51,666 nucleotides of DNA from Clostridia bacterium (GCA_024693105.1 JAILLO010000097.1:1-51666); one strand, 5' to 3'; positions 27,332 through 35,437 are shown, counted from the stretch's first letter. Made by a program: numbers and translations. Notes: generated by a model not told the origin, from the letters alone.

Positions 27332-27360
27332 TTGAAGTCAGCAAAAAAAGGTGTTAAAAT
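27332..27360 (+). promoter_or_regulatory. Promoter of the metal-binding lipoprotein gene
   Basis: TTGAAG (27332-27337), 17-bp spacer and TAAAAT (27355-27360) preceded by TGT (extended -10). Its AAGGTGTTAAAATG segment nearly equals that of the SLH-protein promoter at 28534. Confidence 0.55.
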
Positions 27361-27390
27361 GCCGATGGTTTGAAATTGTTTGATCCGGAG

Positions 27391-27415
27391 GCACCGGTTT
27401 TGCGGTGCATTTTCT
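27391..27415 (+). other. Terminator-like hairpin in the lipoprotein leader
   Basis: GCACCG-GTTTTG-CGGTGC (27391-27408) followed by ATTTTCTTTG lies between the promoter and the GTG start at 27436. It may be a leader attenuator or a leftover terminator. No antiterminator partner is obvious in the roughly 70-base leader. Confidence 0.45.
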
Positions 27416-27435
27416 TTGTTGAGGGAGTTTCCAGA

Positions 27436-28443
27436 GTGGAGAAGATAAAAAAATATCTGATTGCGTTTATTATACTTATATTTACTGTGGCAGTTTTTAC
27501 AGGCTGCAGCGGTGCCGGCGAAAAGCAAAATGCAGATGAAATTGATGAAATTAATGAAGACAGAATTAAGATAGTTGCCACAATTTTTCCGGCTTTTGAT
27601 ATTGCAAGACATGTTGCAGGTATAAATGCCGATGTGGAAATGCTGATTCCGCCCGGCAGTGAAGTGCATTCGTTTAAACCGGCTGAGAAGGATATTAAGG
27701 AGGCTGCCGGTGCAGATCTTTTAATATATAACGGAGGCAAGATTGATGCCTGGGCGCAGGAAGTAATTGATGAAGCCGATGAAAGGCTGAATTCGATTGC
27801 AATGATTGACGCCGCGGACATCAGCGGGTCAGAAACACAAGCACCCGTTAAAGAGGGAGAAGATGCGAAAAGCGAAGAAAGTACTGATGAAAAAGATGAA
27901 AACTTTTCCGAAAGAATTCAGGACGAACATGTCTGGACTTCTCCGCAAAATGTAATGAAGATAACAGAAAAGGTCTGTGAAAGCCTTTGCGAAATGGACC
28001 CTGACAACGCACCGCTTTATGAAACAAATGCTGAAATATATATTGCGGAATTGCAGGTTCTGGATGAAGATTTCAGAAGCATTACTGACACTGCCGGCCG
28101 AAAAACCGTGGCTTTCGCAGACAGATGCCCTACAGCCTATTTTGCGAATGAATACGGGCTTGCATGCATTTCGCCGTTTGCGGGTTGTAACGGTGAAACG
28201 GAACCGAATGAGCAGAAAGTCGGATTACTGACAGATATGGTTAAAAACGAAAATATACCGGTTGTTTTTTATATTGAATTTTCAAGCAGAGAAACAGCGG
28301 ATGAGATATGTGATAAAACAGGAGCAAAGCAGCTTCTCTTTCATAGCTGCCATAATATATCGGAAGAAGAATTCGAATCCGGTGAGACATATACAACACT
28401 TATGCGTGCAAATCTTGAAAAACTAAAAGAAGCATTGAATTGA
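27436..28443 (+). CDS. Zinc/manganese ABC-transporter substrate-binding lipoprotein (ZnuA/TroA family), orphan
   Basis: 335 residues from the GTG at 27436, with GAGGGAG upstream. A lipobox (VFTGC, Cys about residue 22) anchors it outside the membrane. The family fold is clear: first ligand His in SEVHSFKP, second in DEHVWTSP. The third and fourth positions look altered: the usual His/Glu before the AYFANEYG segment is Asp (AFADRCPTAYF), and the usual late Asp falls in LLFHSCHNIS, rich in His and Cys. An acidic insert of about 40 residues (near 130-170) replaces the His-rich loop of many ZnuA proteins. No ATPase or permease gene is adjacent. Metal preference is uncertain. Confidence 0.82.
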   Translation: MEKIKKYLIAFIILIFTVAVFTGCSGAGEKQNADEIDEINEDRIKIVATIFPAFDIARHVAGINADVEMLIPPGSEVHSFKPAEKDIKEAAGADLLIYNGGKIDAWAQEVIDEADERLNSIAMIDAADISGSETQAPVKEGEDAKSEESTDEKDENFSERIQDEHVWTSPQNVMKITEKVCESLCEMDPDNAPLYETNAEIYIAELQVLDEDFRSITDTAGRKTVAFADRCPTAYFANEYGLACISPFAGCNGETEPNEQKVGLLTDMVKNENIPVVFYIEFSSRETADEICDKTGAKQLLFHSCHNISEEEFESGETYTTLMRANLEKLKEALN

Positions 28444-28533
28444 CGCAAGGCCTTCGCACCTGTGTATAGCTCACGGCCGCGGAGACCTTTTGTATTTCAA
28501 AATGTTAACAAAATGTTAATTTTTTGTGATTTG

Positions 28534-28562
28534 TTGCATGAGTAAAACCAAGGTGCTAAAAT
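28534..28562 (+). promoter_or_regulatory. Promoter of the SLH surface-protein gene
   Basis: TTGCAT (28534-28539), 17-bp spacer and TAAAAT (28557-28562) with TGC before it. It gives a leader of about 35 bases. Confidence 0.6.
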
Positions 28563-28604
28563 GAAAACGGTGTGGTATTTGTTTAAGTTTGGAGGAAGGA
28601 AAAA

Positions 28605-30956
28605 ATGAACAAAAGGATATTCACTTTATTGTTGTGTCTGGTTGTCGTATTTGCATATTCCGTTCCGGAAATTGCGTTCGCGGCGCCAAAGTTTTCAGAT
28701 ACTTCCGGGCACTGGTCCGAAAGCTATGTGACGAAGGCCGTAAACAAAGGCTTTGTCAGGGGATATACCGACGGCAGATTTAAACCGGACGGAGCAGTTA
28801 CGCGTGCCGAGTTTATGACTATGGTCAACAGTGCTTTCGGAATGAATTCAAAAAAGAATATTTCATTTAAAGACGTTTCAGCCGGTGACTGGTTCTACGA
28901 TGCTGTAGCAATTGCAGTTGCCGCAGGCTATACATCCGGCTATGATGACGGAACGGCAAAGCCGAATCAGGCAATCTCAAGACAGGAAGCAGCAGTTATG
29001 CTTTCGCGTCTTATCGAGGGATCTTCCACAGCATCACTTTCTGCTTATCCGGATTCTTCGCAGGTTGCCGACTGGGCATCCGGCGCCATGAAAAAAATGT
29101 GCGGAAAAGGATATCTGGGAGCTTACAATGACGGCAGACTTCATCCGGGAGATTTCCTGACAAGAGGCCAGACCGCAAAGATTCTCTGCAACGTTATTGA
29201 CAAAGAAAAAATAGGCGTGGCAAAATCCGTGACTGTTACATTCAACCCGGTTTCCGGCAAGACAGGCATCAGTGAAAAGATTCAGCCTACCATCCAGTTC
29301 TCTGCAGCGATAGAAGCTGCCGACGGAAGCGTTATTACAGATAAATATCTTACCAAAAATATCGTTTTCAGAAAGAACAGCGCGAGCGGAAAGGATGTAG
29401 ACTTTACAGCAAAAATCAATTCCGCAAAGACAGTTATCACAGTTGAACCGGACGAAAAACTTGAAGACGACCAGAAATATTATATCGGATTCGGGGCAAA
29501 CGCATTCCGTGCAACAGACGGAAAGGCTGCGGTTGAGGCGAAGAATGCCACTTGGACGGTAGGTGATGCCGAGGATGAAGACGGTGTTACTTTCAGCCCT
29601 AAGGACGGGGCAACAGGTGTAAGCACCGACCCTACCATCAAGATTTCTTTTAAAAAAGAAATCAGAGATTACGACGATGATGAAGTTACGGCAAAGTATC
29701 TGAAGAAGAACATCGAATTCAAGAAGAAAAGTTCAAGCGGTGATGATGTTGATTTCACCGCAAAGATAGATTCATCGGCTAAGGTTATTACGATTACTCC
29801 GGATTCGAAGCTGACAAAAGACCAGAAGTACTACCTCGGTTTCGGAAGCAAGGCCTTTACATACAAGAGCGGAAAAGAAAAAATCCCGGCAAAGAGTGTT
29901 ACATGGACAGTCGGAGAAGCAGACGGTGTTTCTTTCAGCCCTTCGGACGGAGCAAAAGATGTCAAGAAGAACACTTCCGTTATCATTTCTTTTGACAAGG
30001 CGATAACTGATTATGACGGAGATGAGGTTACGAAAAAATATTTGATCAACAATATTGATTTCAAGAAGGGAAGTTCAAGCGGAAGCAATGTCGCTTTTTC
30101 GGCAACGATTAATTCCACAAATAAAAAAATCACGATTACACCTGAAAAAGAACTGACGGAAGGTCAGAAATACTATGTTGGTTTTGGAGACAAAGTCTTC
30201 AAATATAAGAGCGGAAGCGAAAAAATCTCGAAAAAATCAGCAACATTTACCGTATCTGCCGCTGTTCCGGCAGATACAGCGTCAAAGCTTACGAGCCTTG
30301 CTGTTACAGGAGCAAAATCAATGACTCCTGCTTTTTCGGCCACTGCGACATCATACAAGGTAATAATGCCTTTCAGAAGCACTTCGGCAACCGTTACGGC
30401 TGCTGCTCCAAGCGGTGCAACACTTTTGATTGACAATGAGGCTGCAACAAGCAAAACTGTTGAAATTGACCCTTCAAAGATCACAACGGTGAAAGTTAAA
30501 GTACAGGAAGACAAAAAGTCTGCAAGAGAATACGTACTGAACATCTCGGTAGAAGGCAAGACGGGTGTTGATTCTCTGAGCGTTTCCGGTGCGGATAACC
30601 TGGGTGATAATATGTATTCGGTAGATTACGGAACAACTTCTGTTACGTTTACGATTAAGGCCGATGACGGTTCTGCGACGGTTAAGTGCGGCAAAAACGG
30701 CGCGGAGGCCACAGGCACACTAACGACTACAGTTGATTCTCTCGTAACAGGACAGAACAAGATTGAATATTCTGTTTCGTCAAACCTGGATACACAGAAT
30801 TACAGCTTTACGGTTATAGTGGCACGGCCGCCTGATCCACAGCCTGATCCTCAGACTGATCCTCAGACTGACCCACAGCAGAACACGAATCCACAGACTG
30901 ATCCTCAGACTGACCCACAGCAGAACACGGATCCTTCCAACACTCAGAACCCATAG
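28605..30956 (+). CDS. S-layer-type surface protein: three SLH motifs, Ig-like repeats, PQ-rich tail
   Basis: 783 residues. Signal peptide with cleavage after AFAA (about 26). Three SLH motifs (about 29-75, 88-140, 147-198; each with a GYTDGRFKP-like turn and TRAE/SRQE/TRGQ core) bind pyruvylated secondary cell-wall polymer. Three related Ig-like modules of about 110 residues follow (about 206-320, 325-435, 436-550), each with YLxxNIxFKK, DVDFTAKI and a QKYYxGFG motif. Two cadherin-like beta-sandwich domains come next (about 558-655 and 660-752), then a C-terminal tail of repeated DPQTDPQ units. GGAGGAAGG precedes the ATG. No enzymatic domain is seen; a structural or adhesive role is inferred. 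Confidence 0.93.
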   Translation: MNKRIFTLLLCLVVVFAYSVPEIAFAAPKFSDTSGHWSESYVTKAVNKGFVRGYTDGRFKPDGAVTRAEFMTMVNSAFGMNSKKNISFKDVSAGDWFYDAVAIAVAAGYTSGYDDGTAKPNQAISRQEAAVMLSRLIEGSSTASLSAYPDSSQVADWASGAMKKMCGKGYLGAYNDGRLHPGDFLTRGQTAKILCNVIDKEKIGVAKSVTVTFNPVSGKTGISEKIQPTIQFSAAIEAADGSVITDKYLTKNIVFRKNSASGKDVDFTAKINSAKTVITVEPDEKLEDDQKYYIGFGANAFRATDGKAAVEAKNATWTVGDAEDEDGVTFSPKDGATGVSTDPTIKISFKKEIRDYDDDEVTAKYLKKNIEFKKKSSSGDDVDFTAKIDSSAKVITITPDSKLTKDQKYYLGFGSKAFTYKSGKEKIPAKSVTWTVGEADGVSFSPSDGAKDVKKNTSVIISFDKAITDYDGDEVTKKYLINNIDFKKGSSSGSNVAFSATINSTNKKITITPEKELTEGQKYYVGFGDKVFKYKSGSEKISKKSATFTVSAAVPADTASKLTSLAVTGAKSMTPAFSATATSYKVIMPFRSTSATVTAAAPSGATLLIDNEAATSKTVEIDPSKITTVKVKVQEDKKSAREYVLNISVEGKTGVDSLSVSGADNLGDNMYSVDYGTTSVTFTIKADDGSATVKCGKNGAEATGTLTTTVDSLVTGQNKIEYSVSSNLDTQNYSFTVIVARPPDPQPDPQTDPQTDPQQNTNPQTDPQTDPQQNTDPSNTQNP

Positions 30957-31070
30957 GGATGCATTCTCTGCAGGACAAAAGCGGTTCCTGCGAAAAGAGC
31001 TACAAAAAAATATGCAAAATTGTCCGGGAATGCCGGGCAAATGTCAAGGCAACAATTAATATTAACAAAA

Positions 31071-31108
31071 AACGGAGGTTTTGGACTTAAAAATCCAAAG
31101 CCTCCGTT
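31071..31108. terminator. Long hairpin after the SLH gene
   Basis: AACGGAGG-T-TTTGGA pairs with TCCAAA-G-CCTCCGTT (15 bp including one G-U, 8-base loop). Preceded by AACAAAAAA, so the better T-run is on the minus strand; on the plus strand the tail is CTGCTTTC. It probably ends SLH transcription inefficiently and blocks antisense transcription well. Confidence 0.6.
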
Positions 31109-31137
31109 CTGCTTTCAAAGGAAAAATAGGGTTTCCG

Positions 31138-31157
31138 ACATAAACCGGGGTTTATGT
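31138..31157. other. Perfect 20-bp palindrome
   Basis: ACATAAACC-GG-GGTTTATGT, immediately downstream of the long hairpin. It may be an operator or the second stem of a structured RNA. Confidence 0.5.
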
Positions 31158-31166
31158 AAAATGCAC

Positions 31167-31215
31167 AAAATCTATGCCTTGGACAAAGTAAATATATCTA
31201 TAAGGCATAGATTTT
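31167..31215. repeat. 14-bp inverted repeat; right arm repeated again at 31369-31381
   Basis: AAAATCTATGCCTT (31167-31180) and AAGGCATAGATTTT (31202-31215) are exact inverse copies around a 21-base loop. The right-arm core AAGGCATAGATTT occurs a third time at 31369-31381, with partly similar following bases. The arrangement suggests a mobile-element relic or a multi-site operator. Confidence 0.6.
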
Positions 31216-31633
31216 GAGCCCAAACCGTATAATTTGTCTTCAGAGCAGGTTACGATATGACTTGTACAAGAGAATGCTGATTCTGAGTCATATGGCAGGG
31301 TGTCCTGAGAGGGCTAAATCAAAAAAACGGCCTAAAAATATGACTTCACGGAGAGAAAAACTGCTGTCAAGGCATAGATTTCAAGCAGAGGCTAATTGAC
31401 AATGACACAATGCATTTTCGGATGCAGCAGTAAGTCAAAAGAGGAAAAATTGCCGTTTTCATGGAAGAAACTCACATTTAAACGCAAGACAATGCCAAAA
31501 AACGGAAAACGAACAGCAAATTAGTACAAAGCGATTCTGCAGTGCCTCCAAAAAGTAAGAAAGTCTTTTCCGTTCACATGTCTGAAACAATTGACTGAAC
31601 AGATGAAACTACTACCATCTCAGCCTTTTTAAA

Positions 31634-31647
31634 TGTAACAGGTTTAA
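31634..31647. promoter_or_regulatory. LacI-type half-conserved operator motif upstream of the hydrolase
   Basis: TGTAACAGGTTTAA matches the motif TGTAACTGGTTTCA at the preT promoter in 12 of 14 positions. It lies 43 bases upstream of the hydrolase -35 box. Confidence 0.3.
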
Positions 31648-31689
31648 AAATACCATTGATTTTATATCAAAAATGATTAAATATTCGAC

Positions 31690-31718
31690 TTGAATATAAA
31701 TAGCCAATCTGTTAAAAT
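31690..31718 (+). promoter_or_regulatory. Promoter of the carbamoylase-family hydrolase
   Basis: TTGAAT (31690-31695), 17-bp spacer and TAAAAT (31713-31718) preceded by TGT (extended -10). Predicted start near 31725 leaves a leader of about 148 bases. Confidence 0.6.
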
Positions 31719-31724
31719 TGCAGA

Positions 31725-31872
31725 TGTGGGGTGAATGGCTTTTGAATACCCACAGGACAGGGGAAAGGCTTTAAGAACCTGTCAAAAAACTATATTCCAT
31801 ATTGTTGTTTATGCAGTGCACGACTATAGCGTCTGCAGTGCATGGGACAATACATTATAAGGAGGATTTGTT
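31725..31872 (+). other. Structured leader of the hydrolase mRNA
   Basis: TGTGGG pairs with CCCACA in the first 35 bases, followed by GACAGG pairing with CCTGTC, then an A-rich stretch and two direct copies of TGCAGTGCA. A leader this long with paired stems can hold a riboswitch or protein site. I could not match it to purine, guanidine, tetrahydrofolate or other known classes. Confidence 0.3.
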
Positions 31873-33168
31873 ATGTATAAGTGTAGTTTAGAAAGAATGT
31901 CTGACAAAATTAAGACTTTCGCAAAGTTCGGTGATGCTGGTCATGGTGGAATCACAAGATATTCCCTCTCTGCAGAAGCTAATATGGCTAGAGAAGAATT
32001 CAAGAAGAGAATGGAAGCAATCGGAGCAAAGGTAGAATGCGACGACGTAGCTTGCATGTATGCAACTCTTGAAGGATCCGATCCAAAGGCAAAGAGAATC
32101 GTTATGGGCTCACACTGCGACTCAGTTAAGAACGGTGGAAACTACGATGGTATCCTGGGCGTTATGACAGGTATGGAAGTTCTTGAAACTATCGCAGCAG
32201 AAAAGATTCCTCATAAGCATCCGGTTACAGCTATGATCTGGACAAATGAAGAAGGTTCATTATATCCACCTGCAATGATGGTATCCGGCATTATCTGCCA
32301 CGATTACCTTCCAAAAGAACTGCAGGTTAACTTCGAATATGACAACATGATGAAGTCAACTCCAATGGATGATTCCCCATATGCAAACTTTGGTGAAGCT
32401 CTTGCTGCAAGCAAGTTCAAGGGACCTAAGGAAAACAGACTTAGCCCTGACAAGTACTGCGCAATGTTCGAAGCTCACCTCGAACAGGGACCTATCCTTG
32501 AAGATGCAGGAAACGAAATCGGTGCTGTACAGTTAGTAATGGGTATGTTCAACTACAGAGTAAGATTCCACGGATTTACTGCTCATGCTGGTACATTCCC
32601 AATGGCAAAGAGACATGATGCTCTTCATGCTGCTGCTGACTTCCTTTGCGAACTGCACAAGAGATATGATGCTTACAATGCAGAAATCGTTGCTAAGGGC
32701 GAACCTGAATTCGTATTCACAACAGGTGAAATTTATGTTCATCCTTGTATCCATACTTGCATTCCTGACGAAGGTGAATTCTCACTGGACGTTAGACATC
32801 CAAATCCTGATGTTAGAAAACACTGCATGGATATCCTTAAGGAAATGGCCGGCAAAGTATGGCAGCAGTGCACATGCGACATCGAAGAACAGTGGGTTAG
32901 AGATACTGTTCCATTCGACAAGAGATTGGTTAAGTTCGTTGAAGAATCCATGGAAGAAATGGGTGCTAAGTGGCAGAAGATTCTGTCAGGTGCTGGACAT
33001 GATGCTCAGTTCTGTGCATATGTTATCCCTACAACTATGCTCTTCGCAAGAACTGAAAAGGGTCTGTCCCACTGCGAACCTGAGCATGTAACAGACGAAG
33101 ACTGCACAGCAGTTGCAACAGCTACACTGAACGCAGTTCTGAAGTGCGATGCAAGCCCAGAATTCTAG
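31873..33168 (+). CDS. Zinc-dependent amidohydrolase, hydantoinase/carbamoylase (M20) family
   Basis: 431 residues. Members hydrolyse N-carbamoyl-L-amino acids, N-carbamoyl-beta-alanine or allantoate. Metal ligands are visible: His in GSHCDSV, Asp in GGNYDGILGV, Glu in TNEEGS, His in FEAHLEQGP and a late His in SGAGHDAQF. The dimerisation lid domain lies at about 215-325. Near preT/preA, N-carbamoyl-beta-alanine (final step of reductive pyrimidine degradation, releasing beta-alanine, NH3 and CO2) is the likeliest substrate, but this is inference. AGGAGG precedes the ATG. Codon use is AGA-rich like ribosomal genes, suggesting high expression. It is a single-gene transcript with its own promoter and terminator. 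Confidence 0.88.
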   Translation: MYKCSLERMSDKIKTFAKFGDAGHGGITRYSLSAEANMAREEFKKRMEAIGAKVECDDVACMYATLEGSDPKAKRIVMGSHCDSVKNGGNYDGILGVMTGMEVLETIAAEKIPHKHPVTAMIWTNEEGSLYPPAMMVSGIICHDYLPKELQVNFEYDNMMKSTPMDDSPYANFGEALAASKFKGPKENRLSPDKYCAMFEAHLEQGPILEDAGNEIGAVQLVMGMFNYRVRFHGFTAHAGTFPMAKRHDALHAAADFLCELHKRYDAYNAEIVAKGEPEFVFTTGEIYVHPCIHTCIPDEGEFSLDVRHPNPDVRKHCMDILKEMAGKVWQQCTCDIEEQWVRDTVPFDKRLVKFVEESMEEMGAKWQKILSGAGHDAQFCAYVIPTTMLFARTEKGLSHCEPEHVTDEDCTAVATATLNAVLKCDASPEF

Positions 33169-33186
33169 TTTATAAGCTAAAAATGC

Positions 33187-33218
33187 AAAAGCAGAAGGCT
33201 TCAGGCCTTCTGCTTTTT
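33187..33218 (+). terminator. Terminator of the hydrolase gene
   Basis: A perfect 13-bp stem (33187-33199 with 33205-33217), loop TTCAG, and a run of seven T. Confidence 0.92.
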
Positions 33219-33251
33219 TTAAAATCACGCGAGGCGCATTAATAATTGTGG

Positions 33252-33268
33252 TTGTGCAAATGGCGCAA
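33252..33268. promoter_or_regulatory. Possible LacI-family operator before the regulator gene
   Basis: TTGTGC-AAATG-GCGCAA is an inverted repeat with one mismatch, 26 bases before the lacI-type gene. Autoregulation at such a site is common in this family. It does not match the TGTAACWGGTTT motif, so the two may belong to different factors. Confidence 0.28.
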
Positions 33269-33293
33269 GTAGTTACCGGAGGAAATTTCACAT

Positions 33294-34322
33294 ATGAACA
33301 TTCGACATATAGCGCAGAAAGCGGGCGTTTCTGTTGCGACGGTTTCAAGGGTTCTGAATCATCCTGAAAGTGTTGCAACAGCGACGAAAGAAAAAATCGA
33401 AGCAATTATTGCACAGGAAGAATATACACCAAACTGGTTTGCGAGGGGTCTGAATTTTAATAAGACTGCCACGATAGGGCTGATGATTCCGCATATCATG
33501 AATCCTATGCATATGGAAATTGCAAAAGGTGTTGAAGATGTTGCGCAGCATAAGGATTACACGACATTTATGTGCAATGTTGAGGACAATGTAGAAAAAG
33601 AAAAACAGTATCTGGAAAATCTTATAAAGAGAAGGGTGGACGGCATAGTGTTTATATCTTCTCTTCTTGGAGAAAAGGATCTGTGTATTGCGGATGAACA
33701 GGGAATTCCGGTTGTTATGATAGGAGAAAACAGAGAAACCCTCAAATATCCTGTTGTAAGAGTTGACTGTCAGAATGCGGCGTATGAGGCGACGAAGCAT
33801 CTTCTGGAAATCGGTCACCATGATATCGCAATGCTTTACGGCAAAAAACCGGAGATTGAAAACCGGCAAAAGATAGAAGGCTACAAGACCGCACTGAAAG
33901 AGGCGGGTATAGCCGTTAACGATGAATTTATCATTTCGGTCGAGAATACAATCGAGGGAGGGTATCTCGGCGGAAAGAAATATATAGATATGGAAAAAAG
34001 ACCACAGGCGGTTTTTGCTACAAGCGACCTGCTTGCTTTCGGGGTTATCGATGCGATGAAGGACAATGACATTTCGGTTCCGAAGGAAATGGCGGTAATA
34101 GGATTTGATAACATCCGTATGTCAAACCTTATTGAACCAAAGCTTACCACGGTTGAAAAACCGCTTCACAAGATGGGAGTGCTTGGAGCAAGACTTTTGT
34201 TTGACATGATTGAAAGCAAGGAAAAGGAAGAGAAGCAGCCGCCAAAGGAAATTCTGCTTCAGGCAAAGCTGAAAATCAGAAAATCCTGCGGTCACAAGGA
34301 AAGAATAGGAGAGATGTTCTAA
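33294..34322 (+). CDS. LacI/GalR-family transcriptional regulator
   Basis: 342 residues. N-terminal helix-turn-helix and hinge (IRHIAQKAGVSVATVSRVLNHPE, then YTPNWFARGL), followed by a periplasmic-binding-protein-like sensor domain (IGLMIPHIMNPMHMEIAKG ... VIGFDNIRMSNLIEPKLTTV). CGGAGG precedes the ATG. Its stop overlaps the start of the next gene (TAATG), so it is co-translated with a dehydrogenase-like protein, an unusual pairing for LacI proteins. Context suggests it senses a pyrimidine, dihydropyrimidine or sugar-linked nucleoside and controls the surrounding catabolic genes; this is inference. Codon use is ordinary, unlike the highly expressed enzymes around it. Confidence 0.9.
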   Translation: MNIRHIAQKAGVSVATVSRVLNHPESVATATKEKIEAIIAQEEYTPNWFARGLNFNKTATIGLMIPHIMNPMHMEIAKGVEDVAQHKDYTTFMCNVEDNVEKEKQYLENLIKRRVDGIVFISSLLGEKDLCIADEQGIPVVMIGENRETLKYPVVRVDCQNAAYEATKHLLEIGHHDIAMLYGKKPEIENRQKIEGYKTALKEAGIAVNDEFIISVENTIEGGYLGGKKYIDMEKRPQAVFATSDLLAFGVIDAMKDNDISVPKEMAVIGFDNIRMSNLIEPKLTTVEKPLHKMGVLGARLLFDMIESKEKEEKQPPKEILLQAKLKIRKSCGHKERIGEMF

Positions 34323-35437
34323 TGACGAATATGTTAACTGATTTCGTAGGATTGAAAATGAAAAATCCGTTCATTATAGCTGCCGGCCCCTGGAACAGAG
34401 ACGGCTCAAGCACAAAAAAAGGCCTCCTTGCAGGTGCGGGCGCGGTAATTACCGAGACTATCGTAAGTGATGCCATGCTTGATGTGAGACCGAGAATTGC
34501 ATACAACGGCTTCGGAGCCCAGAACATCAGACTTTACAGCGACATACAGGTTGAAGGCTGGGAGCACGAAATGGATATTGCAAAGAGTGCGGGCGGAATT
34601 GTTATCGCAAGCGTTTCGGCACATACTCCTTCCGAGCTTGCGTATCTTGCGAGCAAAATGGAAAAGTTCGGCGCCGATGCCATTGAAATAAGCGTATCAA
34701 ACCCGGCCAAGGAAGGACTTGAGGTACTTGCTTCAAATCCGGATGTTATATTCGACATGACGCGGGAAGTTGTATCAAATGTAAGAATCCCTGTAATAGT
34801 CAAGCTTTCGCAGAATTCGACGAATATTTCAAGAGTGGCAAAGGCTGTTCAAAAGGCGGGAGGGTCTGCAGTGTCGGCAATTAATTCGGTGCGCTGCATC
34901 CTCGGCGTTGATATTGAGAAGGCAGAACCGAGTCTTCCGACCTACGGCGGATATTCGGGAGTTCCGATCAGGCCTTTGGGTCTTGCTTCTGTTGCGACAA
35001 TAGCGCAGACTTCGGATATTCCAATTTGCGGCGTCGGCGGTATAGACAATTTCAGGAATGCTGTGGAATATATGATGCTGGGAGCATCTGCAGTTCAGGT
35101 AGGCACCGCTGTTATGATTCACGGTTTCGAGAGAATTACGGAAATGGTTGAGCAACTTGAAGAATGGTGTGACAGTCACGGTATTTCGGATGTGCAGGAA
35201 ATACGCGGAAAGGCCTTGAAGAATCTTAAGTCCTTTGACGAAATGAAAATTGAACCTGCAATCAGCATTTCGGACGGAAGACCGTGCCGCGAAGGCTGCA
35301 ACGAATGCGTGCGTTCATGTGTCTACAATGCAATTGAGAAAACAGGAAACGAAGTAAAGGCAATCGGTGACAGATGTACAGGCTGCGGACTTTGCACATC
35401 ACTGTGCCCGATTAAAAAACTTCATATGAAGTGGTAA
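34322..35437 (+). CDS. Dihydroorotate-dehydrogenase-like flavoprotein with 4Fe-4S tail, catalytic Cys absent
   Basis: 371 residues. An FMN-binding TIM barrel of the dihydroorotate/dihydropyrimidine dehydrogenase family (NPFIIAAGPWNRDGSS, KLSQNSTN, GVGGIDNFRNAVEYMMLGASAVQVGTA cut here into its phosphate loop) is followed from about residue 320 by a ferredoxin-like tail: CxxxCxxCxxxC, then CTGCGLCTSLCP. The loop that in this family reads N-x-SCPN/H, with the base-catalyst cysteine, reads SVSNPAKEG here, so the usual base is missing. In contrast, PreA at 37016 keeps NFSCPQM. It overlaps lacI by one base. The substrate is unknown; it may reduce a different ring, or act as a redox partner or sensor. 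Confidence 0.82.
   Translation: MTNMLTDFVGLKMKNPFIIAAGPWNRDGSSTKKGLLAGAGAVITETIVSDAMLDVRPRIAYNGFGAQNIRLYSDIQVEGWEHEMDIAKSAGGIVIASVSAHTPSELAYLASKMEKFGADAIEISVSNPAKEGLEVLASNPDVIFDMTREVVSNVRIPVIVKLSQNSTNISRVAKAVQKAGGSAVSAINSVRCILGVDIEKAEPSLPTYGGYSGVPIRPLGLASVATIAQTSDIPICGVGGIDNFRNAVEYMMLGASAVQVGTAVMIHGFERITEMVEQLEEWCDSHGISDVQEIRGKALKNLKSFDEMKIEPAISISDGRPCREGCNECVRSCVYNAIEKTGNEVKAIGDRCTGCGLCTSLCPIKKLHMKW

Larger units (their letters stand above)
30957..31689. other. Long non-coding gap with hairpins, no convincing gene
   Basis: About 730 bases between the SLH gene and the next promoter. Two open frames (31020-31217 and 31214-31399) lack ribosome-binding sites and family resemblance. The stretch holds three consecutive hairpins (31071-31215), a repeated 13-mer AAGGCATAGATTT, an ACAGCAAATTAGT 13-mer (31513-31525) shared with the preT upstream region, and a LacI-like motif (31634-31647). 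It is a candidate site for a small RNA or decayed element. Confidence 0.5.

Noticed and set aside
27391-27435. Metal-sensing riboswitch before the ZnuA-like gene
   Set aside because: The leader is only about 70 bases with one hairpin, too little for a known metal riboswitch.
31020-31399. Two small plus-strand frames in the gap after the SLH gene
   Set aside because: No ribosome-binding sites, overlap with hairpins, and no recognisable product.
31725-31872. Purine, guanidine or tetrahydrofolate riboswitch
   Set aside because: The conserved core sequences of these classes are not present; only generic stems are seen.
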